DNA from: Mycoplasma yeatsii
Lineage (GTDB): Bacteria; Bacillota_I; Bacilli_A; Mycoplasmatales; Mycoplasmataceae
Assembly (NCBI RefSeq): GCF_030815295.1
Contig: NZ_JAUSWP010000004.1
Strand: one strand, 5' to 3'
Length of the DNA: 64,000 nucleotides
Shown here piece after piece: positions 53,191 through 63,460 of the stretch (position 1 is its first letter; every line of letters starts with the position of its first letter). The translations under genes were made by a program, and so were the position numbers. The notes under the pieces are model-generated. The model did no database searches. It saw only the letters and a list, made by a program, of their open reading frames with translations, and was not told where the DNA came from.

Positions 53191-53910
53191 CTAAATTTCT
53201 GTTTCATTAGTATGAGCTATCATTAATTCTTTAATTGAAATATGTTGTGGTAATTGATAAACATATAAAATAGTTCTAGCAATATCAACTGCAGCTAATC
53301 CACCATCAATTTCATTAATAAATTGCATATGTTCATCTAATATTTCTTTTTTAGTTGAATTTAATAAATTAGTTGCAACTGTTCCTGGTTCAATTAAACT
53401 AAATCTAATATTTGTATGAGCTAATTCACGTCTTGTTTGTTCTGTAATTGCATTAACTGCGAATTTACTTCCATTATAAACCGCATGATCAGTGTATGTA
53501 TATCTAGCTGCAACACTTGAAATGTTAATTATAGTTCCATGATTTTGTTTGATCATACTAGGCAGTACTGCGTCCATTCCGTTAATCACACCCTTAACAT
53601 TAATATCGATCATGTCATATTTTTGTTGAATGTTTTGATCAATATATTTATCTAAAATCATAATTCCTGCATTATTAATTAATAAATCAACTGGACCAAA
53701 TTTTTCTTCAGCTAATTTAATTGCATTTTTAACTTCATCTAAATTTCTAACATCAACTCGTGCAGTCATACAATTATCTAAATTTAAATTATCTAATAGT
53801 TCTTTTCTTCTAGCCATAATTAGTAATGGATAACCTAAACTAGAAAATAACTTAGCACACTCTAATCCAATACCACTACTTGCTCCTGTAATTACTACTA
53901 ATTTTTTCAT
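53191..53910 (-). CDS. short-chain dehydrogenase/reductase (SDR family)
   Basis: A 239-residue classical SDR. It has the cofactor site GASSGIGLECAK, LLINNAGIM, a catalytic Ser in IINISSVAARY, and YNGSKFAV (YxxxK). RVDVRN after the Rossmann strand and an Arg-containing MARRKE suggest NADP. The substrate is unknown; YdfG/serine-dehydrogenase-like enzymes are the closest in appearance. The ATG at 53910 is chosen for AGGAGTGAAG. It is the last gene of a three-gene unit with the two upstream unknown proteins. Confidence 0.88.
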   Translation of the reverse strand: MKKLVVITGASSGIGLECAKLFSSLGYPLLIMARRKELLDNLNLDNCMTARVDVRNLDEVKNAIKLAEEKFGPVDLLINNAGIMILDKYIDQNIQQKYDMIDINVKGVINGMDAVLPSMIKQNHGTIINISSVAARYTYTDHAVYNGSKFAVNAITEQTRRELAHTNIRFSLIEPGTVATNLLNSTKKEILDEHMQFINEIDGGLAAVDIARTILYVYQLPQHISIKELMIAHTNETEI

Positions 53911-53923
53911 ATCTTCACTCCTG

Positions 53924-54529
53924 TTAACCAAGTTTTTTAATTTTATTAACAACTATTTTGCTTAATCTAGTTCAATATAACATAGATTCTAATAAAAAGT
54001 CTTTTTCATTTTCATCTTTTAAACCATTAGATCATTTATTAGAATAAATATTATGTAATTCAGTAAATATTCTTAATCTGTAAACTCAACTATCAACTTC
54101 TATAGCAGTAAGATAAGATTTACTTAATAGATATTTTTCATCTTCTTCTAGATTATGTTTTTCTTCCAAAAGTAATTTAATATGATAAGACAATCCAGTT
54201 TGAAATAATCAGAAATCATAATCTTTCAATTTATTAATAGGTGTATCTTTTAAATTAGAATCGTTAAGAAGAGATCTCATTAATTTGATAATAAACATAT
54301 AAACTCTAAAAGTTCCATCTATTTGTTTAAACGGTGTTGTGTGATATAAAAAGTAATCTAATGATGTTAAAGTTTTTGATTCTTTTATAGCTGTTTTTAA
54401 TTCTTTAAAATATGGTTGAAAATCTAGATGTCGTGTTTCATTTAATGTATTTGATCTTACATAATTAATTTGTTTTAAAATATCAACTTTTAACTTTTCT
54501 AATATAAATTGTTCTAGTGTTATTGCCAT
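53924..54529 (-). CDS. hypothetical protein
   Basis: A 201-residue, mostly helical protein with aromatic and charged residues and no signal peptide, membrane helix or known motif (LDFQPYFKELKTAIKESKTL, WVYRLRIFTELHNIYSNKW). The TGA codons are Trp. The ATG at 54529 lies one base after the upstream gene stop. The SDR start follows 13 bases downstream. It probably pairs functionally with the upstream gene of similar helical character. Confidence 0.6.
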
Positions 54530-54530
54530 A

Positions 54531-55328
54531 TTATCATTCGCCCTTTTCAAAACTGTATAACTCTTTATATCTTAATTTATAATAAAATATTGATCTATCA
54601 CAAATCTTAGCTAATAGATACAGATCTTTTATTAAATTTGATCTTAATCAATAATATTCTTGTTCAGTTACTAATTCATGATCGTTTTGTTTTTTTAATT
54701 TTTTATTTATAATTTCTAACTTTCGATCAGATACAGTTTTTATTTCATTTAATAAATTAAGATTATTTGAAAAATCATTATTATCTAATTTATTAATATC
54801 AATTAAAAAGTTGATAAGTATTTTTGTTTCATCATTTTCATTTAAAAACAAAACTAATTTATCTAGATAATTTTTGTATACTTTATAAAATTCTTTATTT
54901 AAAAATTCAATAAATTTATCATAACTTGTTACAGTTTCATCAATTTTATTTTCTATTTCTAAACATAGTTTAAAAATAGGTTTAAGATAATCATAAACTT
55001 TTATAACGTATGGATAATATAAATAATAATTAAGTACATCATTTTTATTGTTTGGATCATTTAAAAATTGATTAACTAAGTCTGGAGTTTGTAATGGGTT
55101 GAAGTCTAATAATAGTTTCTTTTGATTTTTTCTGAACTCTTTTTTGATTTTAGCTCTAGATATATTGTTTTTAATATAAGTTAATTCATCAGTCATATCA
55201 GCATTACTAAAAACTAATAAACGTAATGTACTAGACATTAAAGTTAGTTCATCATCTAATGTAATTCACATCGCAAGATCTAGTATGTCATTTAATGACT
55301 TTTTTGCAATTTTGTATCTTTCTGACAT
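54531..55328 (-). CDS. hypothetical protein
   Basis: A 265-residue helical protein beginning MSERYKIAKKSLNDILDLAMW, with GATAAGGAAAAA upstream. No recognised domain. The end reads SFEKGEW then TAA; the last TGA is Trp. It is translationally coupled to the next gene (one-base gap). Confidence 0.6.
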
Positions 55329-55433
55329 ATTTTGTTTTTCCTTATCTACTCATATTAGTATTAGAAAAAAGTTTTAATTTATTTACCTATGATTGATATT
55401 TTTTATATCTTTACAAAATTAATTATAACTAAA

Positions 55434-55458
55434 AAGTGCCTTATCAAAAGACACAATT
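55434..55458 (-). terminator. terminator of the small lipoprotein gene
   Basis: GTGTCTT/AAGGCAC stem (one G-T pair) is followed by a T run on the minus strand. Confidence 0.6.
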
Positions 55459-55476
55459 AAGTTATATATTATTAAT

Positions 55477-55911
55477 TTAATTTAAAGAATTTAAGATATC
55501 ATTAACGCTTGATTCTCATTGTTTATCAATTTGATTTGTTAATAACATAGCTTGATGAATTCAAATTATTTTTTGTTTAAAATTAGAGTTTTTTCAGTCA
55601 TTAATATTTGTAATTTCTAATAACTTAACAACAAGATGTTCATTATCTAAAAGTTCTGTTTCTAATTTTTGTCTGAAAAATGAAACATTTTCAAGTGAGT
55701 ATTGTAATTTGTTTTCACTAGATGATAAATTTCTAGTTTTACGTAATATTTCTATTTCTTTTTTAATTAGTTGTTGTTGAAATAGATGAATCTCTTCTTT
55801 CATACTATTTGTTGTTGAATTTGTCGGACAAGCACAAGAAACTACAGTAAATGAAACTTTCATCATTGAACTAAGTGAGAAAAATAAAATTAACTTTCTT
55901 CAAAACCTCAT
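55477..55911 (-). CDS. small putative lipoprotein
   Basis: A 144-residue protein with an N-terminal hydrophobic leader (MRFWRKLILFFSLSSMMKVS). A cysteine pair follows in TVVSCAC (Cys26), which could be a lipobox. After that comes a helical, charged segment (LFQQQLIKKEIEILRKTRNL) with short hydrophobic residues and a Trp-containing end. The ATG at 55911 follows AAAGGATAAA. Whether it is lipidated is uncertain, and no function is visible. Confidence 0.55.
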
Positions 55912-56047
55912 ATTTTATCCTTTCTACAAAATAAAGATTTTGCAAAAGTCATCTGTCATATATCTACACTAATATTATAGTAAACAATTAAATATGTATA
56001 ATTAAAATTGAAAAACTAAAGTAGAATAATTAAACAATAAAATACTT

Positions 56048-56074
56048 TTGATATTAAAATATAAAAAGTATAAT
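56048..56074 (+). promoter_or_regulatory. trpS promoter
   Basis: TTGATA (56048-56053), 15-base spacer, TATAAT (56069-56074), about 28 bases before the ATG. Confidence 0.5.
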
Positions 56075-56101
56075 TATATTATGAACTTTTAAGGAGAAAT
56101 T

Positions 56102-57118
56102 ATGGATAATAAACAAATAATGGTAAGTGGAATTACACCAAGTGGAACTATGACTTTAGGTAATTATTTAGGTGTTGTTAAACGTTTTATTGAATTTCAA
56201 AATGAACATGACTTATATATTTTCATAGCTAATTTACATGCAATAACTTTACCTCAAGATAAAGAAAAATTAAGAAAAAACACAAAAGAAATAGCTGCTT
56301 TATATTTTGCTTGTGGACTTGATATTAATAAATCAACTATCTTTTTACAATCTGATGTAACTCAACACTGTCAATTAGGTTGAATTTTAACAACTCATAC
56401 AACAATGGGTGAATTATCTAGAATGACTCAATTTAAAGATAAATCTGTTAAAGCTGAATCAATTAATGGTAAATCTTATATTCCAACAGGATTATTTGCT
56501 TATCCAGCATTAATGGCTAGTGATATTTTATTATATGATGCTAAATTTGTTCCAATTGGAGTTGATCAAAAACAACATTTAGAACTTACAAGAGATTTAG
56601 CTGTGAGAATGAATAATAAATATGGAAAAATGTTTGAAGTGCCTGAACCATTAATTAGTGAAAAAACAGCAAAAATTATGGATCTACAAGACCCTACTAA
56701 AAAAATGAGTAAATCAAGTACTAATCCAAAATCAATTATTACAATGTTAGATACACCTGATCAAATTAGATCAAAAATTAAAGCTGCTTTAACTGATTCT
56801 GAAGATTTAATTAAATATGATCCAATAAATAAACCTGGTGTTTCAAATTTAATAACTATTTATTGTGAATTAACAAATACAAGTATAAGTGATGCTGAAA
56901 AACGTTGAGAAAATAAAAATTATAAAGATTTAAAAGATGATGTAACTGAAGTATTAATTAACTTAATCGATCCTATTCAAAAACGTTTTAAAGAATTATA
57001 TAATTCAAAAGAAGTCGAACAATGATTAGAAATTGGAGCTGAAAGAGCTAGAAAAATAGCTAATAAAAAATTAAATAAAGTTCAAAACTTATTAGGTTTA
57101 AATTATAATAGAAAATAA
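56102..57118 (+). CDS. trpS: tryptophanyl-tRNA synthetase
   Basis: A 338-residue class Ic synthetase. It has TPSGTMTLGNYLG (the TxGN/HIGH-like signature), ANLHAIT, SDILLYDAKFVPIGVDQKQHLELTRDLA, and KKMSKS (KMSKS loop). It supplies Trp-tRNA, which in this organism must serve both UGG and UGA codons. Two TGA codons occur within the gene itself. The ATG follows AAGGAGAAATT. Confidence 0.95.
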
Positions 57119-57122
57119 TTTT

Positions 57123-57145
57123 AGTAACTATTTAGTTACTTTTTT
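57123..57145 (+). terminator. terminator between trpS and trmFO
   Basis: AGTAACTA/TAGTTACT stem with a 2-nt loop is followed by T5; the trmFO ribosome-binding site follows at once, so read-through or attenuation is possible. Confidence 0.65.
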
Positions 57146-57159
57146 ATTAGGAGAAAGAT

Positions 57160-58431
57160 ATGAAAACAGTTAGAGTTATTGGAGCTGGACTAGCGGGTTG
57201 TGAAGCTTGTTATCAGTTATTAAAAAGAAATTATTTTGTAGAATTATATGAAGTTAAATATTTAAAGAAAAATCCAATTCAACATAATGATTTATTTGCT
57301 AATTTAGCTTATTCTGATTCTTTTAGATCTAATTTATTAACTGATTCAGTCGGAACACTGAAACAAGAAATGAGGTTATTAGATTCATTAATTATTAAAG
57401 CTGCTGAATTTAGTTCAACTGAATCTAATAACTCATTAGTTTTAAATAGAATTAAATTTCAAGAATATATTACAAACTTTTTACAATCTCAAAAAAATTT
57501 AAAAATCATTAAACAAGAATATGTTGATATAGATCTAAATATACCAACTATAATAGCAACTGGACCAATTACAACTACTAATTTAGAAAATTCAATTAGA
57601 AACTTAGTTGGTGAAGAAAATTTTTATTTATTTGATGCAGTTGAACCTATGGTGTGAAAACAATCAATAAATACAAATCTTGTATATCAACAAAACGATG
57701 ATCTTTATTGTTTATTAAATAAAGAACAATTTGAAAATATTTATAATCAAATAATTAATGCTGAGATTTTTATCTCTCCTTTACCTGGTGAAATAAAAAT
57801 GGTTGAAGATTATGGTTTAAAATCTCTTGAATCAATTGCTAGAAATAAACAGTTATTATTAAAAACAATATTTAAACCAATTAAAAATAGTTATGCTAGT
57901 GTTAGATTAAAAAAAGATAGTGTCAAAGATAATATTTACAATATAGTAGGTTTTAAAACAAGTATTAAATGACCATTTCAAAAAAATATAATTAAAAGCA
58001 TACTTGCTTTAGAAAATGCAGAAATATTAAGATACGGAGTAATGCATAAAAATGATTATATTAATAGTAAAAAACTTGTTAATATAGGTTTTCAATTAAA
58101 GAATCATCCTAATATCTTTTTTGCAGGACAAATTACTGGAGTTGATGGATATGTTGAATCAACAGCAAGCGCTATTATTAGTTCAATAAATCTTGACCGA
58201 TATTTAAATAATAAAAAATTAATTATCCCAAGTGTTGATTCAACAATTGGAGCATTGTGTAATTATTTACATAAAACTACTGATCAAATTTTTCAACCAA
58301 TTAAAATCAATTGAGCAATTGTTGGAAAAAATACAAAAATGCCTACTAGTCTAATCGATAAACAAAAACTATCAAATAAAGCCATAAAATCTATTCAAAA
58401 ATACATTTCTAAAATTAATAAAAATTATTAA
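57160..58431 (+). CDS. trmFO: methylenetetrahydrofolate-tRNA-(uracil-5-)-methyltransferase
   Basis: A 423-residue FAD- and folate-dependent enzyme. It has the N-terminal dinucleotide motif VIGAGLAGCEACYQLLK, the TmFO-type ANLAYSDSFRSN segment, TIIATGPITT, and the C-terminal FFAGQITGVDGYVESTASAI. It makes m5U54 in tRNA. Some Mollicutes homologues have been described that modify other RNA positions. Start ATG after AGGAGAAAG. TGA codons are Trp. Confidence 0.92.
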
Positions 58432-58489
58432 TATTTTTCTTTGCTTGGTATAATAAAGTAAATAAAAATAAATTATTTTGGAGGTTGAA

Positions 58490-59212
58490 ATGGTTTACGC
58501 AATAACTACTGCAGTTGCTATATTTATTTTGATATCACTATATTTTATAGCATATCTAATGGATCGTAAATTTATGAAAAAAATTAATACAAGTAGTATT
58601 ACATTAATGGGAATGCTTATTGCATTAATTGTTATTCTAACTAACTGTATAGGTAACTCTGGTATATTTTTCAATACTAGATTAATGTTAGGAAACTTCG
58701 TTTTATTCTTATCAGGTATGATGTTTGGACCTGTTGGAGGAGCGATTGTTGGAACATTAAGTTGACTAATAGGACTAGGATTTATTCAAACATTTATTCA
58801 CGCTTCAATTTTAGCAATGTATGTTTTATATGCTATGTTAGGTTCTTTAGTATTCTTATTTAAATCAGAATCAAAACTAACTTATGTAATCTTAGTATAC
58901 TCATTCTTAGCTATAGCAAGTTTTCTAATGACATTCGTAGCTTTCCCAATTGCAGCATGAGCTACTGTTGGTGGAGAAAAAACATTCTGACAATGAATGT
59001 TGCTTCCAAAAAAATTCGTAGTGTTTCCTTTAGATGTACTAATAGAACCACTTCTTATAATTCCTTGTTTTGAAGTATGTTTATTATTATTAAAAAATAA
59101 CCCTACTGTTGAAGGAAAAACTTGAGCGACTAGATTCGGAAGTTTAGATCACTTATTTTCAAAGAAAAGATCTAAAAAGATAAGCTCTAATTTACAAAAA
59201 ACTACTGCATAA
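58490..59212 (+). CDS. ECF-type transporter S component (putative vitamin/cofactor transporter)
   Basis: A 240-residue integral membrane protein with about six hydrophobic segments. It has the S-component-like signature RLMLGNFVLFLSGMMFGPVGGAIVGTLSWLIG. Such subunits bind one substrate and pair with shared EcfA/A'/T; folate-type substrates are common in mycoplasmas, but the substrate here cannot be fixed. The start ATG at 58490 follows TTGGAGGTTGAA and is preferred to a TTG at 58478. A TATAAT lies near 58449 and a terminator overlaps the stop codon. Confidence 0.72.
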
Positions 59213-59222
59213 GTAGTTTTTT
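59198..59222 (+). terminator. terminator of the S-component gene
   Basis: AAACTACT, GCATA loop, AGTAGTTTTTTT includes the stop codon. Confidence 0.75.
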
Positions 59223-59262
59223 TTAATACCAAATATAAAGATTTAAATTATTAAGAATAATA

Positions 59263-59287
59263 AAAAAATCGCATAAAGCGATTTTTA
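59263..59287 (-). terminator. terminator of the infC-rpmI-rplT operon
   Basis: AAAAATCGC, ATAAA loop, GCGATTTTT lies 5 bases after the rplT stop codon, with T on the minus strand. Confidence 0.8.
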
Positions 59288-59291
59288 ATGA

Positions 59292-59651
59292 CTATTTGTT
59301 TAAAGCTTTTTTAGCAACTTCAACTAATGCTTTGAATTCTTCAGCGTTGTTAATAGCTAATTCAGATAACATTTTTCTGTTAACTTCAATGTTAGCTAAT
59401 TTTAATCCGTGCATAAATGTTGAGTATGATAATCCTTCTGGTCTAACAGCTGCATTAATACGAACGATTCATAATGATCTAAAGTTACGTTTTCTTTCTT
59501 TACGTCCTACGAATGCATAAGCCATAGAACGAATTACTTGTTCATGTGCTTTTTTGTATGAAGATTTTTTAGTTCCGTAGTAACCTTTAGCATGTTTAAT
59601 TCAACGTTTTCTTCTTGCTCTAGTTACTTTTCCAAATTTAACTCTTGCCAT
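59292..59651 (-). CDS. rplT: 50S ribosomal protein L20
   Basis: A 119-residue protein starting MARVKFGKVTRARRKRWIKHAKGY, the highly conserved L20 N-terminus. It includes RSLWIVRINAAVRPEGLSYS. It is essential for early 50S assembly and in other bacteria represses its own operon. Third gene of infC-rpmI-rplT. Confidence 0.97.
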
Positions 59652-59671
59652 ATTTCTGTTATCCTCCTATA

Positions 59672-59866
59672 TTATCCTTGTAATAAACCTTTTAAGTTTT
59701 TCATATCTGATTTACTTACTACTGTCATTTTTTCTAAGTGACGTTTTTGTTTAGTAGTTTTACCTGTTGCACGGTGTGATCTATAAGCTTTACCTCTTTT
59801 TAAAGAACCATTTGGTTTTTCAATAACACGTTTAGCTAAAGATTTTTTTGTTTTCATTTTTGCCAT
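59672..59866 (-). CDS. rpmI: 50S ribosomal protein L35
   Basis: A 64-residue basic protein (KMKTKKSLAKRV..., with HRATGKTTKQKRHL) of the usual L35 length, between infC and rplT. Confidence 0.96.
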   Translation of the reverse strand: MAKMKTKKSLAKRVIEKPNGSLKRGKAYRSHRATGKTTKQKRHLEKMTVVSKSDMKNLKGLLQG

Positions 59867-59888
59867 AATGTTCTACTCCTTGTCTTAA

Positions 59889-60434
59889 CTAATTTTTCTT
59901 AGGCACGATATACATATCTAAAAATCTAGCATTTAATTTAGCTTCTTTTTCAATTTTAGCTACATCACTAACTAAATCAAAGAATCTATCTAAAGTTTGT
60001 TGTCCTAAATCAACATATGCAATTTCTCTACCTTTAAATTTTAATGAAACTTTAACACGGTTTCCTTCTACTAAAAATTCTTTAGCCTTTCTTGCTTTAG
60101 TTTCTAAATCATGTTGACCAATATTAACTGTTAATCTAATTTCTTTGTTTTCTGTTTTAGCTTGGTGTTTTTTAGCTTCTTTTAATTTCTTTTGTTGTTC
60201 ATATTTGAACTTACCGTAGTTTACTATTCTAGCAATAGCAACTCCATCAGGTTGAACACCAACTTGGTATAAATCTAAGTTTTTTGAACTAGCTAAAGCT
60301 AATGCTTCTTTTCTAGACATAACACCTAGTTTTTCTTTGTTTTCATCAATCACTAAAATTTGACTAGCTCTAATGAATTCATTTATTGGTTCTTGATTTT
60401 TCATAGGTCTTGAATTTCTTTGTCTGTTATCCAT
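59889..60434 (-). CDS. infC: translation initiation factor IF-3
   Basis: A 181-residue protein. The N-domain is INEFIRASQILVIDENKEKLG, the linker YGKFKYEQQKKLKEAKKHQ, and the C-domain IRLTVNIGQHDLETKARKAKEFL. It binds the 30S subunit and checks initiator tRNA. The ATG at 60434 follows AAGGAGAATTAC. First gene of the operon; a structured leader precedes it. Confidence 0.96.
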   Translation of the reverse strand: MDNRQRNSRPMKNQEPINEFIRASQILVIDENKEKLGVMSRKEALALASSKNLDLYQVGVQPDGVAIARIVNYGKFKYEQQKKLKEAKKHQAKTENKEIRLTVNIGQHDLETKARKAKEFLVEGNRVKVSLKFKGREIAYVDLGQQTLDRFFDLVSDVAKIEKEAKLNARFLDMYIVPKKN

Positions 60435-60565
60435 GTAATTCTCCTTAAAATAAAAAATGTGCCATTAAAGAATTAGAAAGCACACTTATTGCATATAACC
60501 ATTATAAAAAAGTTATTACCATTTTGCCTAATTGCTAATGGTGAGCGAGTGCTTCTTCTTTAAAC
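60435..60565 (-). promoter_or_regulatory. infC operon leader with attenuator-like hairpin (L20-leader-like)
   Basis: About 125 untranslated bases before infC contain GCACTCGCTCACCATTAGC and a repeated ATGGT. A TGTGC/GCACA hairpin follows with inner pairing and a T6 run just before the ribosome-binding site. Position and terminator fit the L20-binding leader known in Firmicutes; the match to that family is inferred from location. Confidence 0.55.
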
Positions 60566-60631
60566 AAGATAATTGTATATTATTTATTAATAAATATAAA
60601 GTATAAATTACAAAATTTTTCAAAAATAAAA

Positions 60632-60650
60632 GATATGCAATGCATATCTA
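60632..60650 (-). terminator. terminator of crr
   Basis: AGATATGCA/TGCATATCT palindrome just after the crr stop codon leads into T-rich sequence on the minus strand. Confidence 0.65.
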
Positions 60651-60654
60651 ATAA

Positions 60655-61122
60655 TTATTTTAAAATAGCTACAACTTCACCCTGTTTTACTTTACCAAAT
60701 TTAACAATTTCAATTGATTTTTCCATTGGATTTGTAAAAACAATTGGAGTTGTAATTGAAGGAACTTTCTTAGCAATTTTTTTAAGATCAACTGTTACTA
60801 ATTTTTCATTAGCTTTAATCATTTGATCTTGTTCAACAACTGAATCAAATCCCGCTCCTTTTAAAGTAACAGTATCTAATCCGATATGAATTAGAAGTTC
60901 AACTCCTTGTTTAGTTTGAATTCCATAAGCGTGTTTTGTAGGAAAAACAGTCATTAATTTTCCTGCAATTGGAGCGAAAAAATCATTCGAACTTGGAATG
61001 ATAGCAAAACCATCACCCATCATTTTTTCTCTAAAAACATCATCTTCAACTTTATCTAAGCTAACAATTTCACCATCACAAGGTGCTAATATTTCAATAT
61101 TTTTCTTTTTAAACGGTCACAT
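60655..61122 (-). CDS. crr: PTS glucose-specific EIIA component
   Basis: A 155-residue protein that starts MWPFKKKNIEILAPCDGEIV (the second codon is TGA, Trp). It has the phosphorylatable His in ELLIHIGLDTV (about 84) and the helper His in FPTKHAYGI (about 69). It carries phosphate from HPr to a sugar permease. It follows ptsI after 73 bases, so the two general PTS genes are grouped. The start follows AGAGGGATTAAT. Confidence 0.93.
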
Positions 61123-61195
61123 ATTAATCCCTCTTTTATCTGATATTTTAATTTTAACATTTAATTATTTTATTTAAGTTTGATGTAATTCTAAA

Positions 61196-62920
61196 TTATT
61201 TTAAATTATTTAAAAATTCATTAACTAATTCTAGAACCTGTTTTTCATTTTCACATTCTAAAGCTCTGTTTGATAATTCAATAGCTGAATTCATATCAAT
61301 TTTACTCATTAATGATCTAGCCCTTAAAACTGAAGTAGCACTCATTGAAAATGCATCTAATCCTAATCCTAATAATATTGGTAATGCTTGAACATCTCCT
61401 GCCATCTCACCACACATACCAACTCATTTATTATTTTTATGACCACCATCAATTGTCATTTTAATTAATTTTAAAATAGAAGGATTTGTTGGTTGATATA
61501 GATAAGACACGTTTTGATTCATTCTATCACTTGCCATTGTATATTGAATTAAATCATTAGTTCCGATTGAAAAGAAATCTGCATATTTACTAAATTTATC
61601 AGCATTAACTGCAGCTGCCGGAATTTCTACCATCATACCAATTTGAACATCTTTATCATATTTAATATTTTCTTCATCTAATTGTTTTTTACAATCTTCA
61701 ACAAATTGTTTAGCTGATTTGAACTCATCAATTGTTGCAATCATTGGAAACATAATTCCTAGTTTACCAAATGCTGAAGCTCTTAATAATGCACGAATTT
61801 GATCTTTAAAAATATCTTTTCTATCTAATGTAAATCTAATTGCTCTATAACCTAAAAATGGATTCATTTCTTCAGGAAAACTAAAGTATGATAATTTTTT
61901 ATCTCCACCAATATCTAAAGTTCTAATGATAACTAGTTTTTGATCCATATCAACTAAAACTTTTTTATAAGCTTCAAATTGTTCTTCTTCAGTTGGGAAA
62001 TGATCGTTGTCCATGTATAAAAATTCACTACGGAACAATCCGATTCCTTCTGCTCCTGATGCTAAAACTCCTTCAACATCATTAGGTGAACCGATATTTG
62101 CTTCAATTAATTTTTCAACACCATCTTTTGTAAGAGAAGCTTTGTCTTTAAATAATTTTAATTCAGCTTGTAGTTTTTTATATTCAATTGCTTTTTGTTG
62201 GTATTTTTCAATATCAGTTTGATTTAATTCTAATTCAACAACTCCACTTACTCCATCTAAAGCGATCATTTCTCCATCTTTAGCTTGACTAGTTATTGTT
62301 TTTAATCCTAAAACAGCTGGAATTTCTAAACTTCTAGCCATAATAGCAGCATGACTTGTTCGTCCACCAATGTTTGTTAAAAATCCTTTTACAAAATTCT
62401 TATCTAATTGAGCAGTTTGACTTGGAGTTAGATCTTCAGCAACAATAATAACTTCTTGATTGATTGTTGAAAGATCGATAATTTTAATATTTAAAATGTG
62501 TTTAATAATTCTTGTTGCAACATCTTTAATATCACTACTACGTTCTTTAAAATAAGCATCATCCATCATGCTAAACATTTCATAATACTTATTAGTAACT
62601 TCTTTTGTTGCATAATCAGCACTAACTTTTTCTGAACTAATTAAAGAAATAACCTCTTCTTTAATCATCGGATCATTTGCAATGTCTTTGTGTGCATCAA
62701 AAATTGCAGCTTTTTCTTCTCCTAGTTTTTCAAATGTAATTTTTCTTAAATTTTCTAGATCATTAACTGATTTTAAAACTGCATCTTCGAATTTTTTAAT
62801 TTCAGCATCAACATCATTAATTTCTAATTTATTAATAATAATTTCTTCTTCATTAATTATAAGAGCTTTAGCTACTGCTATACCTTCACTTGCACCAATC
62901 GCTTTAAGTTGTTTACTCAT
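61196..62920 (-). CDS. ptsI: PTS enzyme I (phosphoenolpyruvate-protein phosphotransferase)
   Basis: A 574-residue protein, complete with TGA at 61424 as Trp. The active-site His lies in GGRTSHAAIMARSLEIPAVLG (near residue 187). The PEP-binding barrel has GIGLFRSEFLYM, FPMIA, MMVEIPAA, FFSIGTNDLIQY and a terminal GMCGEMAGD. It starts the PTS phosphate relay for sugar uptake. The ATG at 62920 is preferred to 62926 because of AAGGAGATTGATC. Confidence 0.96.
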
Positions 62921-62943
62921 GATCAATCTCCTTATTCTAATAA

Positions 62944-63366
62944 TTAATTTTTATAAAATTGTATTTCTTTAATTGCACTAGATGATAATTGTCTTTTTTC
63001 TACATCACTTATAAAATAAACTATTTCTATATTTGGATCTAAACTTTTAAATCCATCATAATAATTTAATTCATAATCAAAATCTCGTTGACTTCTTAAT
63101 CCTCTAACAATATATTTAGCATTTAACTTTTTAGCTATATCAGTTGTTAATTGATCTTTATTTGCTATAACTGAAATATTTTTAAAATCTTTAGTTAGAT
63201 TGTTTATGATCTCAATTCTTTTTTCGAAACTTAATAAAGTAGATTTATTAATATTTTTACTAACTACTATATATAACTTATCAAATAAATAACTTGCTTT
63301 TTTTACTATATTTAAATGACCATCATGAAACGGATCAAAACTTCCAGGATAAATAGCTATTTTCAT
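62944..63366 (-). CDS. coaD: phosphopantetheine adenylyltransferase
   Basis: A 140-residue nucleotidyltransferase. It has AIYPGSFDPFHDGHLNIV (the HxGH motif), a KYIVRGLRSQRDFDYE segment, and SSSAIKEIQ. It performs the fourth step of coenzyme A synthesis, adenylating 4'-phosphopantetheine. It lies 23 bases upstream of ptsI. Confidence 0.95.
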   Translation of the reverse strand: MKIAIYPGSFDPFHDGHLNIVKKASYLFDKLYIVVSKNINKSTLLSFEKRIEIINNLTKDFKNISVIANKDQLTTDIAKKLNAKYIVRGLRSQRDFDYELNYYDGFKSLDPNIEIVYFISDVEKRQLSSSAIKEIQFYKN

Positions 63367-63440
63367 AACAACCTCTTTTAATTTTCATAATTTAATTATA
63401 GTTAATTAATATGGCTTTTGAAATTAATCTCATAAAAAAA

Positions 63441-63460
63441 CAGTAACATAATTGTTACTG
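63441..63460 (-). terminator. terminator of the partial gene at the right edge
   Basis: CAGTAACA, TAAT loop, TGTTACTG overlaps the stop codon at 63455. A T run follows on the minus strand. Confidence 0.75.
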
